A stretch of DNA of 64,000 nt. Origin: Nepenthes gracilis. Taxonomy: Eukaryota; Streptophyta; Magnoliopsida; Caryophyllales; Nepenthaceae. The notes under the pieces were generated by a model. It worked only from the letters and a program-made list of their open reading frames with translations, was not told the origin of the DNA and made no database searches. The stretch covers positions 5,369,119-5,433,118 of the forward strand of contig BSYO01000030.1 of NCBI GenBank assembly GCA_033239525.1, read 5' to 3'. Positions 24,060 to 35,460 of the stretch are shown in pieces. How positions within the stretch are numbered: position 1 is the stretch's first letter; the number at the start of each line of letters is the position of its first letter. A program made the translations under genes and the position numbers.

Positions 24060-25700
24060 TGGAGCACGAGCAAAGATTTAATCTAGAAAGACTAAAAAGC
24101 AATATATTGTTAATTTTGTTGAGGAATGAAAGTTGCCCACTTTGTAAACAAAGAATCAAAGGATAAAAAAAAAATGAATCCTTTGTCCTTAACACAATTT
24201 CATTCCTAGAAAATTTGAGTAAACAAAACTTTTAGGGAAAGATGAGAGAGATTTTTTTTTCCTTTCTTTTTCCTTTACTCAAAGAGTGGTGTTAATGAAT
24301 ATTTTTCACCTTTTGAAAAAAAAAAGAAAAGGATTTGTTTGTTTTTTTCTTGATCCGAAAAATATCTAGAAACTATAAAAAACTGTGCACGCTATATTTG
24401 TATTTGTGTAAGAACCACTATACTTTGAAAGCTTCATATTCTTAGGTGAACATCCAAAAATAAATCCTATTGAAAGGGAAGGGCTATGAATGAATAGCAG
24501 CAACCTTTGCGTCTATTGAAGGAGTAAAGACTAACATGTTTTCCTTAAACTTTTCAAAGTCTTCCCTTTAACTTTTCAAGCCCCCCTCCCCTAGCTTCTT
24601 CTCGTAAACTAAATAAAGAAATCTTGCTGTTGTCATCTAAAGATTCTCCTATCAAATAGAAAAAAAGTTGTAATCTTATAGGTTGATTAAAATTAAAAAT
24701 TCACCTATTTAAGTAGAATAAATAAATAAATAATATTTTTATTTGTTATATGGTATGATACTTTGTGCACCAATTAAAAAGAAAGATGAGAACAAGTTAA
24801 ATTTTCCTAAGTACCCAAAATAAATAGGTTGAATTTTACTTTTGTTAAATATTGGATGCCATAGATGCAATGGTCCTGTCTCTTCCTCACAACTCATGGT
24901 CTAAATCAAAGGAGAAAAAGACTTTTTATTTAATTATCTTTTAGAATTTATTATTTTTTTGGTAAGTGGTAAAACCAAAAAATTTTAATAAATTAATAAT
25001 TTGTATATATAAAATAGAAAGTCATATATACAACAAGAGACGTAATCAAATTTTGGGTGACAATTTTGGATAGGGATAATCAAATTTCATTATTTTCTAT
25101 TGCAACTTGAAATTAATTTTAAAAAAGTTAATTTGGTAGGATAATTTCAATCGGAAAGATTAATATAATTTTATAAATAATAGAATAAAATAATTTCTGA
25201 TAAAATTAAATTAAATAATATATTTTTTTAAAAAAGATAAAATATTCAAAATATGTGACATACTAATTGAAAACTCAACTTGACCAATAGTAATCTAAAA
25301 TACAAGAAAGAAGAAGACATTTCCACATTTAAAGCCCTCATCGTAACCCCATGCCAACGCATGCCCATGCCTTTTTCCTTCTATGATTTTAAATCATGAA
25401 AACTACCTTCATATTATAGAGCAATGAATTCGTGTATATCTGATGATCTTCAAACTGTACTTCCTGAAAGTTGTATAATAATGTCCCGTCGTATTGTCAT
25501 GCAAAGATAAAAACATTGAAGAATGGTGAGAAGAAAAGCTAATTGAAAGTGTTAGGAAAAAATCCAAATAGAAATCGAGAAAAAAAAAAATCTCCTTGTG
25601 GAGATTGGGACACGGTATGCCTATAATGCACGACTCTTCCTTTTAATAATATAATATCCTTATTTATTATGAATATTGTGTTCTTCTAAATTAGAATATT
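24060..25700 (-). repeat. WAK-locus duplicated block: intron plus 5' flank (copy 1)
   Basis: 24060-24480 matches the kinase-proximal intron of the second WAK-like copy (28800-29225). 24480-24880 matches 30690-31050, the DNA upstream of that copy's ATG. 24365-25700 matches 55465-56745. There is no coding sequence. The junction at about 24480 is where the extracellular exons are missing. Confidence 0.75.
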
Positions 25701-27477
25701 ACTATTTTTTTTAAGTTAAGCTACATATATATATTTATTATGTAGATTTTACGGATTTCTTTTCTCAGCAGCCCTATCTCCACAACTGTACCACATAGCC
25801 TAGGTTCACGGGCATCTTTCATTAGCAATCCTATTTCTCCTTGACAAACCAGCCCAACCATTGGTGACATTTGCCAATTGCCGTCTACCTATTGCCACTG
25901 ATCTCTAGCATCTTTTCAATCATTTTCCTGCAAATTTTTCGGTGACTTCCAACATCTACTAGTGACTTTTTCGGTAACTCTCCGACATATTATTAGCACT
26001 TTTTCTGATGATTTTTCAACAACTCTCCAACTTAATCTTTTATATTTGTTGTCACTATTTAGTCAGCGCTATTATTTTGTCATTATATTTTTTGAAATGA
26101 TATTATATGTCCTATTAAAACTATTTTAGGCGGAACCAACTATCATGCCTAAGCCCATTAATGTCTATTTTTCTTAGTGGTAGCAAACTTTAACATTTTG
26201 TTATTGGGATAAAACTGAAACCCATTAAAATTAGTGGCTAAGATTATTTTATTTTATCAAGTGTAACATATTATCCTCCAACTATTAATATTTAACGATA
26301 CCTTGATTTCTTGGTGCATTTAACTTTGATGTTCATTTATTCGTTTATTTTGATGATAATTATAAATTATATAAATAGTCTTATAAAACATAAAAATAAG
26401 GTTACGTGTATTTCATATTTATTAGTCATTTCTAAAATACAAGAATATTGTATCTTATATTATTTGTTATTTTTTGTTTTAACAATGGTCACTATATTTT
26501 GTAGAGTCCATTCTTTTAATTCACAGAAAAATAAACTGGGTTAAATTATATACATATTAGTATTTCTAAATTAATATGGATCCTCTTTTTTTAATTTTTC
26601 TTTCAAAGTAACAAATAAAACCCAAAGGTTAAACCACGGACATTATGTTATATTATTCATTTAACTATAAATCTAATTATTCTTTTACTTAAACAACAAT
26701 CTTTGATGAGCTAATATTCATCTTTTAATACATGAGAGAAATAGATTATATTAATTTGAAGGCATGAAAATAATAATTGACATCAAGAATTTATGAAAAT
26801 AAATAATTTAGACATTATATATCTGTCACAAAGATAGACATGAATATAGAAAAAAATAAATGATGAAATACAATCATATGCTGCAAAAATGATCAAATGT
26901 ACACAATTTTTACCACTACAATACAAAGGCATTACTCTTATAGTTTAAATCCTTGACTCTTAAATTATAATAAAATAACATTGCCCCTATAGAGCAAATA
27001 GGGAATTCACTTGGTAAAAATAATTTTAGCAAATTTAATCAAGCTTTTATTTTAATTTTTTGGGGTAATTAGACTAAATATTTATTGCCTGCCTCTAGAA
27101 TACATACAATGATGAGAAAGTGATATATATCAAATTTCACAATCCCATAAATTTATTACATGTTTCATCACTCAGAATATGATAAAAAAATTATACAAAT
27201 CAAATTCCACAATCATACTAGGAAAATAAAAAAACAACATTGCTTGTCCTACAAAAACATGCACATACTTTATTTTAGAGAATAATTAACTTGTCTATAA
27301 ATTGTTCTTACTACCAACTTTTTGGCCTAGCAAATTGCCAGAGTTCTACATGCCAATATGACAATAACTAATTTATCCATTAATTACAAGGATGTTATAA
27401 TCTTAATTCATTGATCTTTTCAAGCAATGATCAACGATGAACATCACAACTCTCTGACAATTGTCCATGGAGTACAG
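25701..27477. other. Intergenic AT-rich DNA
   Basis: No gene recognised. 25760-26040 is pyrimidine-rich, with irregular recurrences of a TCGGTGACTTCCAACA-like motif. The rest is featureless AT-rich sequence. Confidence 0.45.
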
Positions 27478-27507
27478 AGAATAGTGAGTGTCCCCAAAAA
27501 TAAAAAA

Positions 27508-28718
27508 TCATAGGTTGTTAAATGACACAATTTGCTCATAACTGGAGCAAGAATGGTCATCAACCAAAGACATTGCCCTAAAATCGAGAAAACTGTCATT
27601 CCTTACCTTGCTCATTTTAGCAACTGCATCATCACTATTATTTGTAGAAGTTAGTTGTGTTAAATGAGGGATAGGAGCTGATCGAACACTCTCCAACGCC
27701 ATCGCAAGCTCTTTCATTGTCGGCCTCAATTTCCCATTCAAGTTTAAGCATTGTTTTGCAAGGTTAGCTACAGCCCAAAGATCCTCTTTCTTACCCTCTT
27801 GTATAAGCTGGCCATCGAGGATATCAAGCAGGCGAGAACCATCCATCATAAACAGGAACTCATGCGCTAAGTTTCTCCATTTGCCAGGTTTGGTTGCAGA
27901 AATCGGCCTCTTGCTTGTTAAGAGCTTGACAAGGACAACCCCAAAGCTGTAAACATCGCTTTTTTCAGTGAATTGATTAGATTGAAAGTATTCGGGATCC
28001 AAGTATCCAAAGTGCCTATTACACAAGTGGTCAGGTGTGTTTGATCGATGTTGATGGCCCTTGAAGTCCCAAAATCAGACACTTTAGCCTTGTACTTGTC
28101 ATCCAAAAGCATGTTGGATGATTTGATATCTCGATGATAAATGGGTGTAGAAGATGAAGAATGTAGGTACGTAAGAGCTCCCGTTGATTCTATAGCAATC
28201 TGCAAGCGCATATTCCAAGTAAGGTGAAAATCTTCACATGGGTTGTGGATGTGTTGAGAAAGTGTTCCGTTGGGAATGAACTCATAAACAAGTAGAGGAA
28301 CTTCGGTCTCCAAGCAACAACCGAGCAATTTGACCACATTCCTATGATTGCTTTGGGAGACAATGACCACCTCATTGATGAACTGCTCCAATTGGTCCTC
28401 TTCGACTTGCTTGGACTTCTTAACGGCTACAATTCTGCCGTCCATCAGCATGCCTTTGTATATGGTGCCTTGTCCTCCGTGACCAAGTACTCTGTTTTCG
28501 TTGAAGTTGTCAGTGGCTTTCTCTAGCTCGTTGGTGGTGAAAATTCTCGTTTTCTCCACGACACCACCCTCACTGGATGACATTTGCTGCTGCAACAACA
28601 AACCACCATTACGCTTGAAGTACTTTGCTCTCTGTCTCATCTCCTTTCTTTTCTTCACCAATCGATACAACCAATAGCAACCTAGAAGAAAGAGTATTGA
28701 CCCTACGCCCCAGAAGCT
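27508..28718 (-). pseudogene. WAK-like receptor kinase, kinase exon (near-intact copy)
   Basis: Transmembrane helix and serine/threonine kinase of a WAK-like receptor, which in the family sits in the plasma membrane and senses pectin fragments. The order is helix (about 28715-28655), juxtamembrane KKRKEMRQR, glycine loop [12 protein letters not shown] (about 28510), [19 protein letters not shown] (about 28130), [22 protein letters not shown] and an acidic/serine tail ending at 27508. Lesions: one base is missing in the VIGT-GYLDP activation loop (about 28016-28020) relative to the copy at 22773, and further one-base losses lie around the acceptor and helix start (28705-28720). All catalytic residues are intact. 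Single-base lesions could be assembly errors, but their number favours a pseudogene. Confidence 0.85.
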
Positions 28719-29437
28719 CTTGTAATGTTACATTCATCAAGTCACAACTCACTGGGCCACTGTTAGCAACTGCTATGGCATTAATAAATGTTTGAAGCAC
28801 AAGCAAAGTCTTAATCTAGAAAGACTAAAAAGCAATATATTGTTAATTATGTTGAGGAACGGAAGTTGCCCACTCTGTGAACAAAGAATCAAATGATAAA
28901 AAATAAATAAATTCTTTGTCCTTAACACAATTTCATTTCTAGGAAATTTGAGTAAACAAAACTTTTAGGGAAAGATGAGAGAATTGACGCATGGATAGAG
29001 ATTTTTTTTTCTTTCTTTTTCCTTTACTTAAAGGGTGATGTTAATGAATGTTTTTCACTTTTTGATAAAAAAGAAAAGGATTTGTTTGGTTTTTCTTGAT
29101 CTGAAAAATATGTAGGAACTATAGAAAACAGTGCATGCTATATATATATTTGTGTAAGAACCACTACACTTTGAAAGTTTCAAATTCTTAGGTGAACATC
29201 AAAAAATAAATCCTATTGAAAGGGAAGGGCTAAAAATAAAAAAAAAGGTTTACAGATTTCTAACTTAAAAACATTTAAGATGTTAACGGTTTCAAACATC
29301 ATAAAAAGAGGTCATTAATTTAAAAATCTAAAGATTAAGGTAGACAAAAACGCAAGCATATGTCTATATTGTGCTAGAAGTGACAAAAAAATGCATTCAC
29401 CAGTTGTGAATTTGTATAACAAACTCATAATGCTTAC

Positions 29438-29548
29438 CTAGAATCGGCGCAAGTGTTACCCACCGGCTTTTACGGCAATAATAGCTAGTAAGATTTTCCC
29501 CACCCCGGAGGCAGTCTGTCCACGTACACTGCTCACATCCTTTGATGA
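29438..29548 (-). pseudogene. WAK-like gene, small EGF-like/linker exon
   Basis: Exon between a CTTTCAG acceptor (29549-29555) and a TAG|GTAAGC donor (29437-29436). It encodes a Cys-rich segment, IKGCEQCTWTDCL...YYC, homologous to the plus-strand exon at 63290-63413 (VMKDCEDC...). Phase 1 on both sides agrees with the neighbouring exons. It probably links the EGF-like region to the transmembrane exon. Confidence 0.6.
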
Positions 29549-29647
29549 CTGAAAGATTATGCAATGAAAATCTATAATATTGAGGTGAGTGGAAAACATA
29601 ATTCATTGTTAAAGAATAAGGACCCAACAAATATTCGAATTCATTAC

Positions 29648-30592
29648 TTTTGCATCCATTAGGAAGATAAGGATTCCGTCATGATAAGGATTGCACCAAC
29701 AACTTGTAAGGCCTTTCATATCCTCCAAAGTCAGATTCCAATCTACACCATAATTGACAGAGAGGTTAAACAAAATATAACAACAGACACTGCCGTAAAA
29801 TGAGGATTGGTTGGGCCCATCTTTAACCATCCATTCCAATGTTGTTGGAAATGAGTGTCCACTAGAAATCCTTTCAACGTATTTCTGTTTTATGTTTTCT
29901 TGCGAGATCCATTGAGAGTAGGTTGTGATTGAGGTATCTGCCATCAAGGCAGCAGCCATGCATGTATAATGATTGGATATTGCTTCATCATCAAAACCTA
30001 TCTGATAAAAATCAAGAGAGTACTTAATTGGAATTGGGGTTTGGCAACAGCCAACACCATAGCAATAATTTTGAGCAGTGCCATAATTTTTGGGGCAAAT
30101 TGAAGCACATCCAGCAAAAATTCCATTGCTCCGATTCATCATGACAATGCCACCTGCACAACCCGCTACCATGAAAACATTATAATCACTTGAAAAGCAA
30201 AAAGGGCTTCCATCCAAGTTGACACTAGTACTTCTATTTGTTGAACTCAAATCGCCTACTACTCCGCTTGTACCTATATTCAGAGGTGGAGTGCCCACAG
30301 TCAGTGTCTGAGGCTTAACTTCATCAAGTGATGTAAGTGTTATCTCCATCACCTCCAGGTTTAACCTACGTAAGAAAGGTTTTGGGGGACTAAAAGTCTT
30401 ATTACAAATAATCTCATACCATGACTCATGGTAACAATTACCACCAATGCCAAATGGAAAGGGAATACTGACATTTCCACACAGTTTTTTACAACTAGGC
30501 TTTGCCATGGATGTTGAACCCATTGCTCTTGCCATGGACACTGTGAGCCATATTGCGACTAGAATTAGCTTAAACGACAATTGACGAGTCAT
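29648..30592 (-). pseudogene. WAK-like gene, extracellular exon 1 (GUB_WAK)
   Basis: ATG at 30592 with a signal peptide (residues 1-25, hydrophobic LILVAIWLTVSMA). Next come the galacturonan-binding GUB_WAK domain with CKKLCGNVSIPFPFG and GNCYHESWYEIIC, the segment GSPFCFSSDYNVFMVAGC, several N-glycosylation sequons, and the CWCNPYHDG/NPYLPNGC EGF-like end. The donor AAAA|GTAATG (29647-29646) matches that of the plus-strand copy at 63107. One G is missing near 29672 between HDG and NPYLP, which shifts the frame. With the exons at 29548-29438 and 28718-27508 this is a three-exon gene of the usual WAK-like layout. Confidence 0.85.
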
Positions 30593-30598
30593 TGTTTT

Positions 30599-31260
30599 CT
30601 TGGGAATAATTCAATGGCAAGGATATTTTTTGTGATTAGATTTTGATATAAGCAAGTATTAATCTCTCATAGAATTAAGAATACATATGAATGTAATAGC
30701 AGCAACCTTTGAGTCTATTTAAGGAGCAAAGACTAACATGTCTTCCCTTGAACTTTTCAAGGTCCCCATCCCCCATCTCCTTCTCGTAAACTATATAAAG
30801 AAATCTCACCATTGTCATCTAAATATTCTCCTATCAAAAGAAAGCTGTAATCTTATGAGTTGATTGAAATTAAAAATTTACCTACTCAAATAGAATAAAT
30901 AAACAACAAATATTTTTATTTGTTATATGGTATGATACTTTGTGCACCTATTAGAAAGAAAGGTGAGAACGAGTTAAATTTTTCTAAGTATCCAAAATAA
31001 ATAGGTTGAATTTTAATTTTGTTAAATATTGGACGCCAAATATGCAATGGTCTGATCTCTAGGAACTATATTAAACGGTTCACGCTATATATGTATTTGT
31101 GTTAGAACCATTACACTTTAAAAGCTTCAAATTCTTAGGTGAAATCCAAAAATAAATCCTATTGAAAGGGAAGGGGTATAAATAAATAGTGGCAACCTTT
31201 GAGTCTACTTAAGAAGCAAAGACTAACATGTCTTCCCTTGAACTTTTCAAAGTCTCCCCC
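30599..31260 (-). repeat. 5' flank of the WAK-like gene with duplicated blocks
   Basis: 30690-31050 matches 24485-24880 and 55560-55960. 31055-31260 matches 24365-24560 and the intron block 29105-29225. So copies of one block lie both in the intron and upstream of exon 1. A C-run (31257-31265) lies at the end. No gene. Confidence 0.7.
30714..30722 (-). promoter_or_regulatory. TATA-like box upstream of the WAK-like gene
   Basis: TTAAATAGA on the minus strand, 122 bases before the ATG at 30592. The spacing is plausible for a plant promoter. The same element occurs in the duplicated flank, so specificity is uncertain. Confidence 0.35.
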
Positions 31261-32127
31261 CCCCCAATCCATCTGCTCATATCAATTATTTAATGAACTA
31301 GGAAAGAGGACAAATTGCATACAGTCACTATGGTGTACATAAGAGGCACATTTTCTAGAGCTCAACAACTTTTATTTTGTGGGAAATAGGGGTATATCAG
31401 ATGAGGAGGTACTATTAATACCAAATATATAAAGAACTTGTAATAGTGAAATAAAGTCCAAGTAAAGCATCAGTCACTTAATTATGACTCTCAACCAGTT
31501 TGGATGATAATTAAATATGAAAGCAAAGGCAACTATCATGATAAACACACAACCAAGCTTACATCTAATCTCACTAAATAAATACCCTCATTGGCTAACC
31601 TCAAGCAATCAGCACAACATTGTGACCTCAATAAATATATATATATATAGCAAAGGCAACTATCATGACAAACACACAACTAGTCTTACATCTAGTCTCA
31701 CTAAATAAATACCCTCATTGGCTAATACCAAGCAATCTGCACAACATTGTGACCTCAATATATATATATAAACAACTAATTGTGTCAGCTTCAGCAATGC
31801 AATGCAACGGGAAAGGTCATGCACATCTCACACTCCCCAGAGCCCGAATTACATAAAGCCTCAGGCACTAGATCACTGTTGTAGCATCAACATCATATGA
31901 AAAGTCAAGTTTACAATTTCAGGCTGTGGTACAAGCAGTAATAGGCATATACAACTACGTGAAACTATTAGCTATAATTTTGTACTTGCCTTTAACATGG
32001 AATTATGATATCAACCATCCCTTCTAAATTCCATCCCTTCTAGATTCCAGAAGGGGCTTCTCAACACCACAAAGAGATCACCACAACCTGGATATTAAAA
32101 GAAAGCAAGAATCTAACAACAGCTTTT
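31261..32127. other. Intergenic DNA containing a tandem duplication
   Basis: Apart from the 127-bp duplication described separately, I see no gene, RNA or terminal repeat here. Confidence 0.45.
31524..31775. repeat. 127-bp tandem duplication
   Basis: Unit 1 (31524-31650) and unit 2 (31651-31775) both start CAAAGGCAACTATCATGA and end in a (TA)n tract, with about 10 differences. The frames crossing it are artefacts. Confidence 0.9.
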
Positions 32128-35100
32128 GTAACATCCATGATGTTTCCTACTTAGGTTATTTGGATGAATGATTTAGTTATATTTAATTGATTAATTTTTA
32201 AGGTAATTAAATTGCTGAAAATATTTATTAGAGTGATAAATTTATAATTGGGCCTATTGGGATTAGAAATTTGTGGATCGTTGAATTGGGTTTCGATTTC
32301 TAGGCTTTATTTATTTATTTTAGAAAGTCAATTGACTTGTAAATTGGTAGGACCAATTTAGAGATGAGATCGACTATAATTTCAGAGAGAAAAAATAAAA
32401 TTAATATTAGCTTGTGGGTCCCTATACCTCAACTGATTGGAAGATGCAAGGAAGGTGTAATGTTTAATTTATGGATCCAACAAAGTGGCAAAAACTCAAA
32501 TTAGTAGCCCTCATATCTTGTAATATTTTCTAAAGCTTTGGCTTGTTAATTTCCCTAGTTAGCTTGGTTCTTTCAGCAGATTAGGCAAGCATAATTGAGT
32601 TTTGAGGCAATATAATAAGGATTTAACTAAATAGAAATTGGAGAGGGAAAGGAAAATTTTAACTAACTTGATTTAAGTTAGAAGAAAATTCTTTGCCAAT
32701 TTTGAGGAGCTCGAAAACTGATTTTGGGCTATCATATTCTTCGCCAACTTGAGTTAAGTTGTTTTGCTTTGCTCCATCCCAAGTTTTTGAGGAAGAGAGG
32801 AAGGCCAAACGATTTCTTCAAAGCCTTAACGGCATTGTCCAGAGGCAGCTGATCCTGTTCGACCTCATGGATATCAGAGTGGTTCTTAAGCATGCACTAA
32901 TGATAGAGCAATAGCTTAGGGGAAGGCCCCAACCAGAGTCGACAATTACCAAGTTACAAAGGAAAATCTTCCCATTCATTCCAAACAAGGCAGAAGATCA
33001 ACGAGTCCAGTGACCCAAGGGTGTGTTATAAGAGTGGGAAGACCAGGCATATTGCTAGATATTGTCGTTGAAAGGCTGTGGCAGCAACTTCTGGGGGTCA
33101 AGTGGACCCGAAGCTATGCTAAAATTGAGGCAAGCCTGGGCATTGTGCAAATGTTTGTCGTGCCCTGAAGAAATGTATTCCATCATAGCCAGGATAGTAA
33201 GGCCACATGTTGTAAGAAAGGTGTTTGCAATGATGAGCAGGAGGAACATACTTTATCGGCAGTAGTAGAAGGTATTGGTTGTATTTCTGATCACCCTAAG
33301 CATGCATTGTTTGACTTGGGATCAACACCCATTCATGTCCCCACGTTTTGTTCCACAACCAGAGGCGGGTCCGAGATCCTTGGACTTTACTTTGGTAGTG
33401 TGCACATCGATTGGGGAGACTGTCATGTAAGATTTTGTGAACCACGATTGTGTCATGCTAGTAGGAGACCATAGATGACCAATAGATATGATTACGTTGG
33501 GCATGTTGGAGTTTGACATTAACCTTGGCATAGATTAACCGGTTGCTTGCCATGTCAATATCAATTGTACTGGAAAGATTGTAAAGTTCATTGCTCTCAA
33601 CGCACCATCCTTCAAGTTCAAGGGAGTTAGGAGCAAGAGTGTGATATTAATGGTGTCAATATTGCATGCTTGACACTTATTATAGAGCGGCTGTACAGGA
33701 TTCTTAGGCTTTGTGGCTACTACAAAGTTGAAGGAGACAATGATTGAGGACACTCTAGTTGTTCACAAGTTCCTAGACATATTTCCAAAGGATTTGCCGA
33801 GGTGGTTCTAGAGACGGCACCAATTTCTAAGGCCCCCCATTAGATGGTGCTAGTGAAGCAGAGAGAATTAAGAATGCAGTGATAGGAGTTGTTCGACATG
33901 GGCTTCAACAGACCAAGCACATTGTTGTGGGAAGCTCTACTACTATTTGTGAAGAAAAAGAATGGTTTGATGTGGCTCTACATCGACTACCGAGAGTTTA
34001 ACAAAGCAACCATAAAAAATAAGCACCCGTTACCAAAAATCAACAACTTATTTAATCAGCTGTAGGGAACCTAGGTGTACTTGAAAATCAAATTGCGGTC
34101 AAGCGACCACCAGTTGCAGATCAAGGACATTGCTAAGTCAACTTAGACCAATTCGTGTTCGTGTTTATTGATGGCATTTTTGTCCACTCCAAAAGTGCCT
34201 CATAGCATGAGTATTTGAGGACTATCTTGGAAAAGTTGAGGGAGGAGAACTGATAGGAAAAATTTTTAAAATGCGAATTTTGACAAGAGGATGTGGCATT
34301 TCTAGGCTACATTATTTCAAAAGTGGGTGTATTGATGAACCCGACAAAAATTGAGGCGGTTGTTGATCGGGCTAGGCCCATGACCCCGATAGAGGTGAGG
34401 AGTCTATTGAGTCTTGTAGGCTATTATAAGAAGTTCATGGAATGTCTTTCTAGTATAGCCACTCCACTGATAAAGTTGACACAAAGGGATGCGAAGTTTG
34501 CGTGGACCCAACAATGCAAGGTGAACTTTAATGAGCAAAAGAGGAAGTTGACTTTCGGCACTGATCCTAACTATTCTAGAAGGGTCATGCAAGTTTGAGG
34601 TCTACTGCAATGCATCACAAACGGGTTTCTAATATGTCCTGATGGAGCATAGGAAAGTTATTACATATGGATCTAGGTAGCTGAAACCAGAAGGCCGATG
34701 AGTCGAGAAATCTGACACATGATCTAAAGTTAGTGTCCATTGAATTCGTGTTAAAGATCTAGTAGCATTACTTGAATGATGAGTTAATTGCCTATTCAAA
34801 CCATAAAAGTTTACAATAATCATTTTCGCAAAAAGAGTTGAACATGAAGCCAGGGTGGTGGTCAGATTGGCTAAAAGATTGTGATTATCAAATTGAATAT
34901 AAGCATAGGAAGGCTAAAATCCTAGCAGACACCTTGAGTAGGAAGTCGGCAGGATTGGTCGCTCACTTGATGATTGGGAGACCTATCCAGTGAGTCACAA
35001 GTGGATTTTTATCTTAGGGACAATGACATACTCAGATTTCGTGACAAACTTTGTGTTCTGAATGTGGGAGATATACAGAGAGAGATCTTGGAGGAGCCTC

Positions 35101-35460
35101 ATTATGATAGGTGTACGATTCATCCAAGAACCATGAAGATGTACCAAAACTTGAAGAAGGTATTACGGTGGAGCAGACAAAAGAAGGACGTTGCAAACTT
35201 TGTGTCTAGGTCTTTAACATACTAGCAGCTAAAGGATATGCTGAGGTTATCGTGTTCTGACTTGAGAGATAGTTGAGATACTTTCTTGTCTTTGGCAAAA
35301 TTTGCTTATAACAACAATTTCTAGGCAAGTACAAGGATGGCCCCATTTGAGGCATTGAATGGGAGGAAATGTCATTCACCTATTAGCTGGAAGGCCGGAG
35401 ATCGGAGGATCTTGGACCCAATAGTGTCCAGGAGACCATTCAACATACCACTCCTGAAAT
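32128..35460 (+). mobile_element. Degenerate Ty3/gypsy element
   Basis: Probable 5' LTR from TGTAACATCCATGATG (32128) to about 32850. A loosely primer-site-like ATGGATATCAGAG follows at 32868. Gag has two zinc-knuckle remnants (about 33040 and 33130). Protease and RT come next, then the RT end and RNase H, and a short integrase N terminus to about 35460. All are riddled with stops. The lineage is probably chromovirus-like, from the spacing and the integrase linker, but this is not certain. The 3' LTR was not identified clearly. Confidence 0.65.
33020..35230 (+). pseudogene. Ty3/gypsy gag-pol remnant
   Basis: Zinc knuckles (C-Y-K-S-G-K...H-x-A-x-x-C near 33040). The RT segment around 34160-34260 ('FVFVFIDGIFVHSKS') has one aspartate of the Y-x-D-D box lost. 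The best-preserved piece is 34293-34598 (FLGYIIS-GV--NPTKIEAVVD, LLSLVGYYKKFM, SIATPLIKLTQRDAKFAWT), the RT C terminus and connection. 34974-35225 contains the integrase zinc-finger region (VGDIQREILEEPHYD...IHP-T-KMYQ-L). Multiple frameshifts rule out function. Confidence 0.75.

Noticed and set aside
31517..31856. Two overlapping similar 63-codon frames
   Set aside because: They are translations of the 127-bp tandem duplication.
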